Assembly: GCA_003427395.1 (NCBI GenBank)
Contig: BFEA01000473.1
Span: forward strand, 1,025,132-1,055,681
Reading direction: 5' to 3'
DNA length: 30,550 nucleotides
Source: Chara braunii
Lineage: Eukaryota > Streptophyta > Charophyceae > Charales > Characeae
In this document: positions 18,049 to 28,130 of the stretch, piece after piece
Layout: every line of letters starts with the position of its first letter
How positions within the stretch are numbered: position 1 is the stretch's first letter
Position numbers and translations under genes: made by a program
Notes under the pieces: model-generated
The model's input: only the letters and a program-made list of their open reading frames with translations
Databases searched by the model: none
Told to the model about the DNA's origin: nothing

Positions 18049-18527
18049 GTTTTCTTACCGAACGAGTTCTCAAAGAGCATCTGCTGACGCCACGTGACGA
18101 CATTTTGGCAATCAGACAAGTCCATCACCCGTGAATCAGCCCGGATCTTCTATGCTTCGTGCGGTTCTTCAACACCACGGGAGTGTACGTGGCGGCGAAA
18201 TTTCGTTTTGCGAGCCATAGCCAGACACTCGTATTGGCCGAAGCATCGACTTATCGACGACTTTCAATACCGGGGGTCAGCCACGTGTCCACCATCGTAG
18301 TCTTCAGCGGAGATATCAGCTTGGTGGACCCGCTACGACATACGGCCATCCGGGTATCACTCAGGCGGTGGGGTGAGCAACTGGCGGCTGAGTGGAACCA
18401 GTGGCTTGCACGGCACGGAGACAATCTTGTCGTCACCGACAGTATCGACGCCGACGGGCATCGCACGTTCCGACGCGAGCCAGCGGTGGTGATTCCAGAA
18501 CTCATTCCTTTTCGGCGTCCTCAATGA
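18045..18527 (+). pseudogene. post-integrase ORF, 160 aa, function unknown
   Basis: ATG 18045-18047 overlaps the integrase stop as ATGA. The frame runs to TGA 18525-18527 with a single TGA at 18132-18134. The predicted protein has a helical N-terminus (FLTERVLKEHLLTP), a central beta-rich part (VYVAAKFRFASHSQTLVLAEA, broken here only for display), an amphipathic part with RRWGEQLAAEWNQWL, and a Pro-ending tail. No transmembrane segment or signal peptide, so it is not an obvious envelope. The shared frame over 160 codons with one stop, and the stop/start overlap, argue that it is a real gene of the element rather than chance. Homology unknown. Confidence 0.6.
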
Positions 18528-18647
18528 ACCGGTCCCAGATCTCGACCTTCGCTCGTCTCTCTCTCTTCCCTACCTTCTGGCAATCTAGTCTCTATGCCCT
18601 TCTCTCCTTCTGCTTAAAGCCCCTCGCCGTTCCCCTCGTCGATCCGA
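18528..18647. other. short pyrimidine-rich stretch after the last gypsy ORF
   Basis: CT-rich, leading into the purine-rich repeats. The polypurine run AAAGGAGGAGG beginning near 18650 could be the element's polypurine tract, but no LTR follows visibly. Confidence 0.3.
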
Positions 18648-19426
18648 GTGAAAGGAGGAGGAGGAGGAGGAGGAGGAGGAGGAGAAGAAGAAGAAAAAGA
18701 TGATGACGAAAGGAGGAGGAGGAGAAGACGAGGAGGAGGAGGAGATAAAGAAGATGACGAAGAGGAGGAGAAGAAGAAAAAGATGACGAAGAATACGAAA
18801 AAAAAAAAAAGGTCGCGCGTGCTGACGTGGCAGCCGTCTGACGACAACGAACATGACGGGGAGGGTGACGAGGAGGAGAGAGAGAAGAAGATGGGGAGGA
18901 GTAGAGGAAGATCACGAGGACAAAAATAAGAAGAGGACGAGTAGGAGGAGAAGAAGAAGAAGATGATGATGGTGACGAAAGGAGGAGGAGGAGAAAACGA
19001 CGAGGAGGAGGAGATGAAAAAGATGACGAAGAGGAGGAGGAGAAGAAGAAGAAGAAAAAAAAGAAGAGGAGAAGAAAAAGTTGATGAGGAGGATGAGATG
19101 GCGAGGAGGAGGTTGAGGCGGGGGGGAAGGTGAAGATGACGAAAGGAGGAGGAGGATATGAAGAAGATGACGAAGAGGAGGAGGAGAAGAAGAAAATGAA
19201 GAAGAATACGAAAAAAAAAAAAAAAGGTCACGCGTGCTGACATGGCAGCCGCTTGACGACAACGAACATGACGAGGAAGACGACGAGGAGGAGAAGGACG
19301 AGGACGAGATGACGACAAAACGATGACGAGAAGAGGAGGAGGAAGAAGAAGAAGAAGCGGGGGCTTGGGGGGCGGGGGGTTGTGAAGAGAGATGGCGACC
19401 TTCTCTCTCTCTCTCTTTCCCCCCCC
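18648..19426 (+). repeat. purine-rich (GGA/GAA) microsatellite block
   Basis: Degenerate GGA, GAA and GATGAC repeats. A marker sequence (GCGTGCTGACNTGGCAGCCG, preceded by an A-run) recurs at about 18817, 19229 and 20019, which shows the block is made of repeated ~400-bp sections. Minus-strand Ser/Leu/Pro ORFs across it are shadows of the repeats. Confidence 0.8.
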
Positions 19427-19850
19427 ACCCCCCCCCCACACACACGGGCTGCTGACGTGGCATGGGGGGGGGGGGGGGGCTGGGGGGGGGGTGGGTGTGG
19501 GGGGGGCGCTCGGGCGGTTGTTTGCTGACTCACCCGCATAGTCGCATCCGCTGCGCGGTAAGGGGCTAGGGTGAATGCAAGCTAGAGTCGAATTCGAATT
19601 CGAAAACCCCTCCCCCCAGCCCCTTGCCGCCAACCTCAACTACCGGTAGCCTCACTACCGACCACCCCCGCCGACCAGGCCCTAAGGCCTCAAAACCCCG
19701 CCAGGACCACCGCCGGCGACCGGTACCGGCACTCGCGAACGACGTTCGCGGCCTCCAAAAATGCGTTCTTGCGAACGCGTTCGGGATCCGTTCGCGTAAA
19801 CGCGCGAACGTGTTCGCGCGGACGGAAAGCACCGCGAACACGTTCGCCGT
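19427..19850. repeat. G/C homopolymers, then palindromic GCGAAC/GTTCGC cluster, copy 1
   Basis: C-runs and G-runs (19419-19510) are followed by a ~340-bp section shared with 20282-20567 at roughly 85-90 % by eye. Near its end it carries palindromes CGCGAAC/GTTCGCG (19734-19750), CGCGCGAAC/GTTCGCGCG (19801-19820) and GCGAAC/GTTCGC (about 19834-19847). It ends at a single N (19851), a contig join. Confidence 0.65.
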
Positions 19851-19851
19851 N

Positions 19852-20234
19852 AGAAGAGGAGAAGAAAAAGTTGATGAGGAGGATGAGATGGCGAGGAGGA
19901 GGTTGAGGCGGGGGGGAAGGTGAAGATGACGAAAGGAGGAGGAGGATATGAAGAAGATGACGAAGAGGAGGAGGAGAAGAAGAAAATGAAGAAGAATACG
20001 AAAAAAAAAAAAAAAGGTCACGCGTGCTGACATGGCAGCCGCTTGACGACAACGAACATGACGAGGAAGACGACGAGGAGGAGAAGGACGAGGACGAGAT
20101 GACGACAAAACGATGACGAGAAGAGGAGGAGGAAGAAGAAGAAGAAGCGGGGGCTTGGGGGGCGGGGGGTTGTGAAGAGAGATGGCGACCTTCTCTCTCT
20201 CTCTCTTTCCCCCCCCCCCCCCCCCCCCCACACA

Positions 20235-20282
<48 letters not shown>

Positions 20283-20567
20283 GTTTGCTGACTCACCCGC
20301 ATAGCCGCGTCTGCTGCGCGCTGCTCCAGCTGAGGGGAATGCAAGCTGAAGGCGAATTCGAATTTGAAAACCCCTCCCCCCAGCCCCTTGCCGCCAGCGT
20401 GAACTACCGGTAGCCTCACTACCGACCACCCCTGCCGACCCGGCCCTAAGGCCTCAAAACCCCACTAGGACCACCGTTGGCGACCAGTACCGGCATTCGT
20501 GACCTGTTCGCGTGAACGCGCGAACGTATTCGCATGGACGGGAAGCACCGCGAACACGTTCGCCGTG
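19852..20567. repeat. duplicate of the purine block and palindromic section, copy 2
   Basis: 19852-20216 looks identical to 19062-19426 (365 bp, constant offset 790). The following C21-ACACAC-G46 run (20209-20281) and the section to 20567 correspond to 19427-19850 with many differences. The palindromic motif recurs at 20506-20567. Confidence 0.8.
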
Positions 20568-20771
20568 CTACGCAGCTTCCTATCAACTGACACCCACTAG
20601 TTTCCCTAGTTCACGCGTTTTAATCAATACCCTTACCATGCTTAAATATCCGAGTCGACCTTTCTGTCACTTGACCAAAACGAGATTCGCTCTAACATTC
20701 TGTCTGAGTAAACTTGGATACCTTTACCATCCTACCCTGCCAACTTATTCAACGGACATCCAATCTCCCGT

Positions 20772-21501
20772 CTAAAAGTCATACATCATTCCGAACATTA
20801 TAGGGATACCGTCAATGCAAACCTTGATTTTTAGCTCGGCCTTAAGTTTTTCCCAGTACGTCTGCCTCGGCTCCATAAAGTGGAAGCGGACATAAGCATC
20901 TACCGTAGCTAGAATTTCCTCGAAGTCCTTGTCGGCCAACTGTGGTCCTATTTCACAAATATAAGCAATAAAGTGTCTGAGGTGTGAAAAACTCGTATCC
21001 TCTCTGAGGAACGGTTAGGGCTGCCAAGGTTGCTTGTTCCACATTCACATGACCTCTGAAAACTTCATCAATGATGAAGTTCGGAAGAGTAGCTATTATA
21101 TAGTCGGTGGGATACAAAAAATCTGATGCCTATCTTGCTTCTATTATTGATATGACAAGCCGGAACTCCCGCCAGCTCGCTTCTTTAATTTTGTCTTCAA
21201 GAACCGTCATGACAATTAGGATGTATCGCGATAGGGGTTGACTATATCCTACTGCCAGGTCTACTCCATGCATCCTCCATAGATGTGACGAAAGATACAA
21301 TGTTGCTCGTACTATTATACTTTCCCGATCTGGAGTATGTCAAATTTCTACCCATACAAAAGCTTCGGGCTCGATCGAGGTGTCCCACCATGCGGTGATC
21401 TCCTCTTCCCTTTCACTTAGGCTTCGAGCTAGTGACATCTTGAATCCTTGGCGAGTACGAACGGGCAGCTCAACCCCAAATCCCTGATTAGCATACGACA
21501 T
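20772..21501 (-). pseudogene. unrecognised protein-coding pseudogene, about 242 codons
   Basis: Reading the minus strand from ATG (21501-21499), a protein-like frame runs with a TGA at codon 54 (21342-21340) and a TAG at codon 124 (21132-21130). It shifts frame in a short T-run near 20985-20992, then continues to TAG 20774-20772. Composition is natural and helical: LARSLSEREEEITAWWDTSI, LYLSSHLWRMHGVDLAVGYS, LEDKIKEASWREFRLVISII, and after the shift DKDFEEILATVDAYVRFHFM. No known domain. The conserved sense on both sides of three lesions makes chance unlikely. It might be a Gag-like or accessory protein of another element, or a decayed host gene. No introns apparent. Confidence 0.6.
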
Positions 21502-22160
21502 CTTGATTGTTTTTTAGTAACCTGAGCCGTACAATAGAAGGAGACGGAAAAAAAAGGTCCCACAAAACCTAGGTGTAAGTCTTGTCACTAATGACATAAG
21601 GCTTCTTACTTCTCCATACCCCATCCTTCACTTCTCCAGACTTTCAATCATTCCCCTTCATGTCCTTTTAGTATCTCAGTGTTATTCCCTGTTATTCTCA
21701 AAATTCAGAGTCTCCTTTCCTACCTCCATTTTCACTTGCCGTTACACGGTCCTCTAGTCCAGGGTAGTAGATGTAGTTGGAATATCGTCCACGCGGATTC
21801 TTATGCAGACTCACTTCTCTAATTTCTCTAATGCTCAAACCCTTTCCTCCATACATCTTGCTAACACATGACCCCCAACCTTACCAAAAGACAGAGTCTG
21901 ATTAAAGATTTTCGTTTGCTTCCTGTACCTTCCGGTCTCGTTCCTCTTCTCATTCCTCTAACATACTTTAGTATTAGATGACTGGATAAGTTGCATAGAA
22001 GCCTATTTAGGGTTAATGCCCCCACGCAACCGATACAATCCCCCAATGGGATCAACACATCGTCATTCTCGCAAGCCTAAGTTCCTTTCTCCTTTGTGCT
22101 TCCCATGCCTTTCCCTTCCTTCCCACAGTCAAGCCACATTTTTTCCTTAGTCATGTAGTC
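21502..22160 (-). other. upstream of the minus-strand pseudogene; possible further coding relic at 21861-22160
   Basis: On the minus strand a frame reads across a TAG near 22080 into a Cys-containing stretch (NDDVLIPLGDCIGCVGALTL) and then a basic stretch, ending at TGA or TAG near 21861. It may be an upstream part of the same decayed gene, but no domain is recognised and the gap to 21501 has no good frame. Confidence 0.25.
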
Positions 22161-22426
22161 GGGGAAATGGTTGAGTCAACTGACCTTGTGCCAAACTCTC
22201 TTTTACTTTTCCCGAGGACCTTGCCTTCCCAAGTCCTCAAAGGCTTTTCTTTTCTCCTTCTTGGTGGCGCAAGGGACCGACTACCCTTCCTTCGCCCTCT
22301 TCCTCAACCAAGTGAGGACCGCTTCTTTTCACCGTTCGTTCCCTGGCAATGTAACAGGTGAGCGGGGGGTTAGTCACGTGTCAAGAAGGAGGAAGAGGGG
22401 AGAGTACGGTGGAGGTCAAGGCTCTA
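22161..22426. other. unassigned stretch before GC/GA microsatellite
   Basis: Overlapping + strand ORFs run into the microsatellite and have no domain; I do not support a gene. Confidence 0.35.
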
Positions 22427-22427
22427 G

Positions 22428-22431
22428 GGCG

Positions 22432-22474
<43 letters not shown>
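22428..22474. repeat. compound (GC)n(GA)n microsatellite
   Basis: About ten GC steps (potential Z-DNA) pass directly into about fourteen GA steps. Confidence 0.9.
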
Positions 22475-22477
<3 letters not shown>

Positions 22478-22615
22478 CTTATTCCTAATCAACTTTATTC
22501 CCTAGTTTGTCCTACCGTCCTACCTAACGCTCCTTGCGCTCTTTGGTGCCTCCTTTGCTCACGGCCTTCGAGTGGCGGAAGAGAACGAAGGAGGAAAAAA
22601 CGCAAAGTGATTTGG

Positions 22616-24448
22616 CCATGGAGGATGTGTGAAGGAGGTGGTGGAGGAAGAAGGTGCAAGGTGATTGGCTACGGTGGATGGGTGAAGGAGGTGGTAGAGG
22701 AAGAAGGTGGAAGGTGGTTGGCTATGGTGGATGGGTGAAGGAGATGGTGGAGGAAGAAGGTGCAAGGTGGTAGGCTATGGTGGATGGGTGAAGATGGTGG
22801 TGGAGGAAGAAGGTGCAAGGTGGTTGACTACGGTGAATGGGTGAAGGAGTTGGTGGAGGAAGAAGGTGCAAGGTGGTTGGCTATGGTGGATGGGTGAAAG
22901 AGGTGGTGGAGGAAGAAGGTGGAAGGTGGTTGGTTATGGTGGACGAGTGAAGGAGGTGGTGGAGGAAGAAGATGCAAGGCGGTTGGTTACGGTGGATGGG
23001 TGAAGGAGGTGGTAAAGGAAGAAGGTGGAAGGTGGTTGACTATGGTGGACGGGTGAAGGAGGTGGTGGAGGAAGAAGGTGCAAGGTGGTTGGCTATGGTG
23101 GATGGGTGAAGGAGGTGGTGGAGGAAGAAGGTGGAAGGTGGGTGGCTATGGTGGAGGGGTGAAGGAGGTGGTGGAAGAAGAAGGTGCAAGGTGGTTGGCT
23201 ATGGTGGATGGGTGAAGAAGGTGGTGGAGGAAGGAGGTGCAAGGTGGTTGGCTATGGTGGATGGGTGAAGGAGGTGGTGGAGGAAGAAGGTGGAAGGTGG
23301 TTGGCTATGGTGGATGGGTGAAAGAGGTGGTGGAGGAAGGAGGTGGAGGGTGGTTGGCTATGGTGGATGGGTGAAAGAGGCGGTGGAGAAAGGAGGTGGA
23401 AGGTGGTTGGCTATGGCGGATGGTTGAAGTAGGTGGTGGACGAAGAAGGCGCAACGTGGTTGGCTATGGTGGATGGGTGAAGAAGGTGGTGGAGGAAGGA
23501 GGTGCAACGTGTTTGGCTATGGTGGATGGGTGAAGAAGATGGTGGAGGAAAGACGTGCAAGGTGGTTGGCTATGGTGGATGGGTGAAGAAGGTGGTGGAG
23601 GAAGAAGGTGCAAGGTGGTTGGCTATGGTGGATGGTTGAAGGAGGTGGTGGAGGAAGAAGGTGCAAGGTGGTTCGCTATGGTGGATGGGCGAAGGAGGTG
23701 GTGGAGGAAGAAGGTGGAAGGTGGTTGATTATGGTGGATGGGTGAAGGAGGTGGTGGAGGAAGAAGGTGGAAGGTGGTTGGTTATGGCAGACGGTTGAAG
23801 GAGGTGGTGGAAGAAGAATGTGCANGGTTGAAGGAGGTGGTGGAAGAAGAATGTGCAAGGTGGTTGGCTATGGTGGATGGGTGAAGGAGGTGGTGGAGGA
23901 AGAAGGTGGAAGGTGGTTGGCTATGGTGGACGGGTGAAGGAGGTGGTGAAGGAAGAAGGTGCAAGGTGGTTGGCTATAGCGCATGGGTGAAGGAGGTAGT
24001 GGAGGAAGAAGGTGGAAGGTGGTTGGCTATGGTGGATGGGTGAAGGAGGTGGTGGAAGAAGCAGGTGCAAGGTGGTTGGCTATGGTGGATGGGTGAAGAG
24101 GGTGGTGGAGGAAGAAAATGGAAGGTGGTTGGTTATGGCGGACGGGTGAAGGAGGTGGTGGAGGAAGAAGGTGCAAGGTGGTTCGCTATGGTGGATGGGT
24201 GAAGGAGGTGGTGGAGGAAGAAGGTGGAAGGTGGTTGGCTATGGTGGACGGGTGAAGGAGGTGTGTGAGGAGGAAGGCGGAAGGTGGTTGGCTATGGTGG
24301 ATGGGTGGAGAAGATGGTTGAGGAAGGAGGTGAAAGGTGGTTGGCTATGGCGGATGGGTGAAGAAGAGAGTTGAGGAAGGAGGTGGAAGATGGTTGGCTA
24401 TGGTGAACGGGTGGAGAAGGTGGTTGAGGAAGAGGGTGGAAGGTGGTG
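22616..24448 (+). repeat. 53-bp minisatellite array, about 34 units
   Basis: The unit runs GGTGGTTGGCTATGGTGGAT, GGGTGAAGGAGGTGGTGGAG, GAAGAAGGTGCAA. Spacing of the GTG(C/G)AAGG landmark is 53 bp (22654, 22707, 22760). Variants GTGCAAGG and GTGGAAGG are interspersed. The + strand is nearly free of C and full of GG pairs. 53 is not a multiple of three, so the Pro/Ser/His minus-strand ORFs are by-products. The single N at 23825 is a join flanked by a 32-bp duplicated sequence. Confidence 0.9.
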
Positions 24449-25219
24449 CTCGGTATTATCCCCAAATGTAAGTGTTCGGGTTTGTCTTCCGGCATATTGC
24501 CTAACCTCGGACACAAAGCACAGTCCTACAACACTAATCCTACAGCAAATACGCAGAAACATAGTTTTGCAGCAGACACAGTCTGCAGAAAATTCGCAGA
24601 ATTTGCAGTTTGTAAATTTTGACATTTTTGTGGTTTTGCTGTTTTTTTGCTAAGTACGGAGAGTCGAAAAACACTCCAAACTTGGTGGGCCCTCTCACTG
24701 CACCACAGGGAAGGCCTCTGTAAAGTTTGGCTTGATGCTGATGCCGTTTGGGCCGACTTGCCAGTTTCGGACGCCGTCCGACCTCAAGGCGAACAGTTCG
24801 GGGAAGTCCGTTTTCTGATTTTTCAGAAAAACGGACTCCGATGGTCTGTTGGGTCTGCAGGCCATCCGTTTATGCCTAGGATATGAGATCTGAGAAGTTT
24901 CAGGCCTCATACCCCAGGTTTGACAGGCTTGTCATAGGGGTGTTCCCCGGTCATTTCGGCCCGTTTCTTGTTCTCGGGGCGGTCTTGCATTGAGCGGACA
25001 ACCACTTGTTTTTTCTTACAATAGCAGACATCTGGGTTGGCCAGATCTTACCAGCAGCTATGGATCTACAACTATCAGGAACAACAGCAGCAACAGTAGT
25101 TTAAACAGTTGAAAAAACGACACCCTACCTACTTCCCAATTATCGCATTCGAATAGAAGAGGGGGGGGCGGGGGGGAAGGAAAGCATGCGGTATTGCAAT
25201 TAGAGCACATAGGGAAGTA
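24449..25219. other. unassigned segment between two arrays; strong hairpin
   Basis: No gene. It contains a ~15-bp near-perfect hairpin, AGTCCGTTTTCTGA ... TCAGAAAAACGGACT (about 24807-24839). It looks like degenerate LTR or spacer DNA, but no partner copy exists in the window. A GLMLMPFG reading near 24735 is discussed under rejected items. Confidence 0.4.
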
Positions 25220-27305
25220 ACGATTCACATGGGAGTGCAGAAAAGGACAAATCAAGCATAAATAACCATCTACTCACTAGGAAATTCAAGAAACAAGATT
25301 GTGATTTGTACCCATGCAAAGAAGTGAAGGGAAAATGAGAGTTGAGTGAGTAGAACTCACTCAAATGCATGAAATCACAAGGGGGGAAGTGGGGATTCAC
25401 ATGGGAGTGAAGGATAGGACCAAACAAACACTAATCACTATCAAAACACTAGGATGAGCAAGAATGAAAGTTGCGATTTGCACCCAAGTAGAGAAATGGA
25501 AAAAACAAAAGAGTAGTGTGAGTAGAACTCGCCCAAAAGCATTAAATCACAAGGGGGAAAGTAGCGATTCACATGGGAGTGAAGAATATGACAAAACAAA
25601 TACTAATCATTATCAAAACACTAGGATGAGCAAGAATCAAAGTTGCGATTTGCATCCAAGTAAGGAAATGGAGAGAAAGTGAGAGTAGAGTGAGTAAAAC
25701 TCACCAAAAAGCATGAAATCACAAGGGGGGAAGTGGGGATTCACATGCGAGTGAAGAATGGGACTAATCAAGCACAAAACATCATCGAAACACTAGGATG
25801 AACAAGAATCAAAGTTGCGATTTGCATCTAAGTAGAGAAATGGAGAGAAAGTGAGAATAGAGTGAGTAGAACTCACCCAAAGGCATGAAATCACAAGGGG
25901 GAAAGTGGCGATTAACATGGGAGTGAAGAATAGAACAAACCAAACACTAATCATCATCAAAATACTAGGATGAGTAAAAATCAAAGTTGAGATTTGCATC
26001 CAAGTAGAGAAATGGAAAGAAAGTAAAAGTAGAGTGAGTAGAACTCACCCAAAAGCATGAAATCTGAAGGTGGAACGTGGTGATTCACATGGGAGTGAAG
26101 AAAAGGATTAATCAAGCACAAAACACCATCAAAACATTAGGATGAGCAAGAATCAAAGTTGCGATTTGCATCCAAGTAGAGAAATGGATAGAAAGTGGGA
26201 GTAGAGTGAGTAGAACTCACCCAAATGCATGAAATCACAAGGGGGAAAGTGACGATTCACATGGGAGTGAAGAATAGGGCAAAGCAAACACTAGTCATCA
26301 TCAAAACACTAGGATGAGCAAGAATCAAAGTTGCGATTTGCATCCAAGTAGAGAAATGGAGAGAAAGTGAAAGTAGATTGAGTAAAACTCACCCAAAAAC
26401 ATGAAATCACAAGGGGGAAAGTGGCAATTCACTTGCGAGTGAAGAATAGGATAAACCAAACACTAATCATCATCAAAATACTGGGATGAGCAAGAATCAA
26501 AGTTGCGATTTGCATCCAAGTAGAGACATGGAGAGAAAGTGAGAGTAGAGTGAGTAGAACTCACCCAAAGGCACGAAATCATAAGGGGGAAAGTGACGAT
26601 TTACATGGGAGTGAATAATAGGACTAATCAAGCACAAAACATTATCAAAACACTAGGATGAGCAAGAATCAAAGTTTCGATTTGCATCAAAGTAATGAAA
26701 TGGGGAGAAAGTGAGAGTAAAGTGAGAAGAACTTACCCAAATGCATGAAATCACAAGCTTCGGCGGAAAGTGGCGATTCACATGGGATGAAGAATATGAG
26801 AAACCAAGTATTAATCATCATCAAAATACTGGGATGAGCAAGAATCAAAGTTGCGATTTGCATCCAAGTAGAGAAATGGAGAGAAAGTAAGAGTAAAGTG
26901 AGTAAAACACACCCAAAAGCCTCAAAGCTCAAGGGGGAAAGTGGCGATTCACATGGGAGTGAAGAATAGGACTAATCAAGCACAAAACATCATCAAAACA
27001 CTAACATGAGCAAGAATCAAAGTTGCAATTTGCATCCAATTAGAGAAATGAAGAGAAAAGTGAGAGTAGAGTGAGTAGAACTCACCCAAATGCATGAAAT
27101 CACAAGGGGGAAAGTGGTGATTCACATGGGAGTGAAGAATAGGACAATACATGCACTAATCATCATCTTATCACTAGAATGAGTAAGAATCAAAGCTGGA
27201 ATTTGCATCCAAGTAGAGAAATGGAGAGAAAGTGAGAGTAGAGTGAGTACAACTCACCCAAATGCACATAATCACAAGGGGGAAAGTGGCGATTTACATG
27301 GGAGA
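25220..27305. repeat. 172-bp satellite array, about 12 monomers
   Basis: The landmark GCGATTTGCATCCAAG occurs at 25473, 25645, 25817, 25989, 26161, 26333, 26505, 26677, 26853, 27025 and 27198: steps of 172 bp except 176 and 173. The monomer is AT-rich with two small hairpins: GTGAGT/ACTCAC (loop AGA) and TTCAC/GTGAA. The first monomers (from 25220) are more divergent, as at array edges. No coding function; ORFs here are by-products. Confidence 0.92.
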
Positions 27306-27389
27306 GAAGGGAGAGTCTATTGAGAGATCCTTACTAGTGGGAAGACTTTCTACCATCTATCCTTATGCTTAGGAGAGCTCCTATGGAGA

Positions 27390-27590
27390 AGGAAAGAAGA
27401 GAGTGGGGAAAAGGAGGAGAGAGAGGGAGATATGAAGAAGTAGCTGGAGGGGAAGATGAAGAAGAGAAGAAGAAGAAGAAGAAAAAGAAGAAGAAGAAGG
27501 GGAAGAAGAAGGAGGAGGAGGAGGAGGGAAAAATAGAAGAAGAAGAAGAAAAAGAAAAAGAAAAAGAAAAAGAATAAGAAGAAGAAGAAC
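27390..27590 (+). repeat. (GAA)n/(GGA)n purine microsatellite
   Basis: Imperfect GAA and GGA repeats follow the satellite edge; then a short (CAA)n at 27591-27607. ORFs on both strands are low-complexity by-products. Confidence 0.85.
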
Positions 27591-27607
27591 ACCAACAACA
27601 ACAACAA

Positions 27608-28130
27608 CTCTCCACTCACCTCCTTGGTGTCTTGGGATGAATTACCAATCTTGATGAAGTCTCCTCCTTCCTTGTTCAAATACCCCGTTGGCTATGACTT
27701 TCTTCTTCTTCAAGCCCTTCTCTCCCTTCTTCTCTCACCTTTCCCCATGCTACAACCGGATCCTACCTCTATGACTGTGGAGTCCTCCCCTCTAGGAGCG
27801 CTAATGAGACTCCTTCTAGCCTTGCCTTCTTCCTCACAGCCTGGGGGCTATGGCGGATCACCTTCCCCACTACCACTAGCCTCTAGAGCACTACACACTA
27901 GCTCAGAGTCTCTTCCAGACCTCCCAAACTGGCAGGGGTTCCCCTCTCTTCACTACATGTGAGTGTAGTGCTCTCATGGGCTCATCTCGGCAGCATGGGC
28001 ACTCCTCATGCAAATGGGAGTATGGCAGACTGATTCCCCAGCTTATATAGGCCGGGGACAGTGCTTTGGACAGCCCATAAGCCTCCCCATGTGCCCCATG
28101 GTGAACCGAGGTACGCCCTATGGCCAATTT
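27608..28130. other. unassigned stretch with hairpin and minus-strand TATA-like box
   Basis: No supported gene. A perfect hairpin CACTACA / TGTAGTG lies at 27951-27970. On the minus strand CTATATAAGC (28041-28051) resembles a plant TATA box reading leftwards; what it would drive is unclear. Confidence 0.35.

Larger units (their letters stand above)
11984..18527 (+). mobile_element. decayed Ty3/gypsy retrotransposon with PHD-integrase and a post-integrase ORF
   Basis: Order on the + strand: gag with zinc knuckle, aspartic protease, reverse transcriptase, RNase H, PHD-like finger, integrase (zinc, catalytic and GPY/F-like parts), then an extra ORF. RT-RNase H before integrase is the gypsy order. 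The catalytic sites of protease, RT and gag knuckle are mutated and over a dozen stops are present, so the copy is inactive. LTRs were not found: the left limit given is the primer-binding candidate, the right limit the last ORF. Sequence after 18528 passes into purine-rich repeats, so the 3' end may be lost. Confidence 0.8.

Noticed and set aside
18614-20429. Long minus-strand ORFs rich in Ser, Leu, Pro and Phe
   Set aside because: They are translations of GGA/GAA repeats and cross an N; no domain and no codon bias.
22559-24516. Pro/Ser/His-rich minus-strand ORFs
   Set aside because: The 53-bp unit changes frame each repeat; the ORFs only reflect lack of C on the + strand.
24720-24790. Reading with GLMLMPFG resembling an RT motif
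   Set aside because: No other RT motif in any frame near it, and the frame closes soon after; taken as chance.
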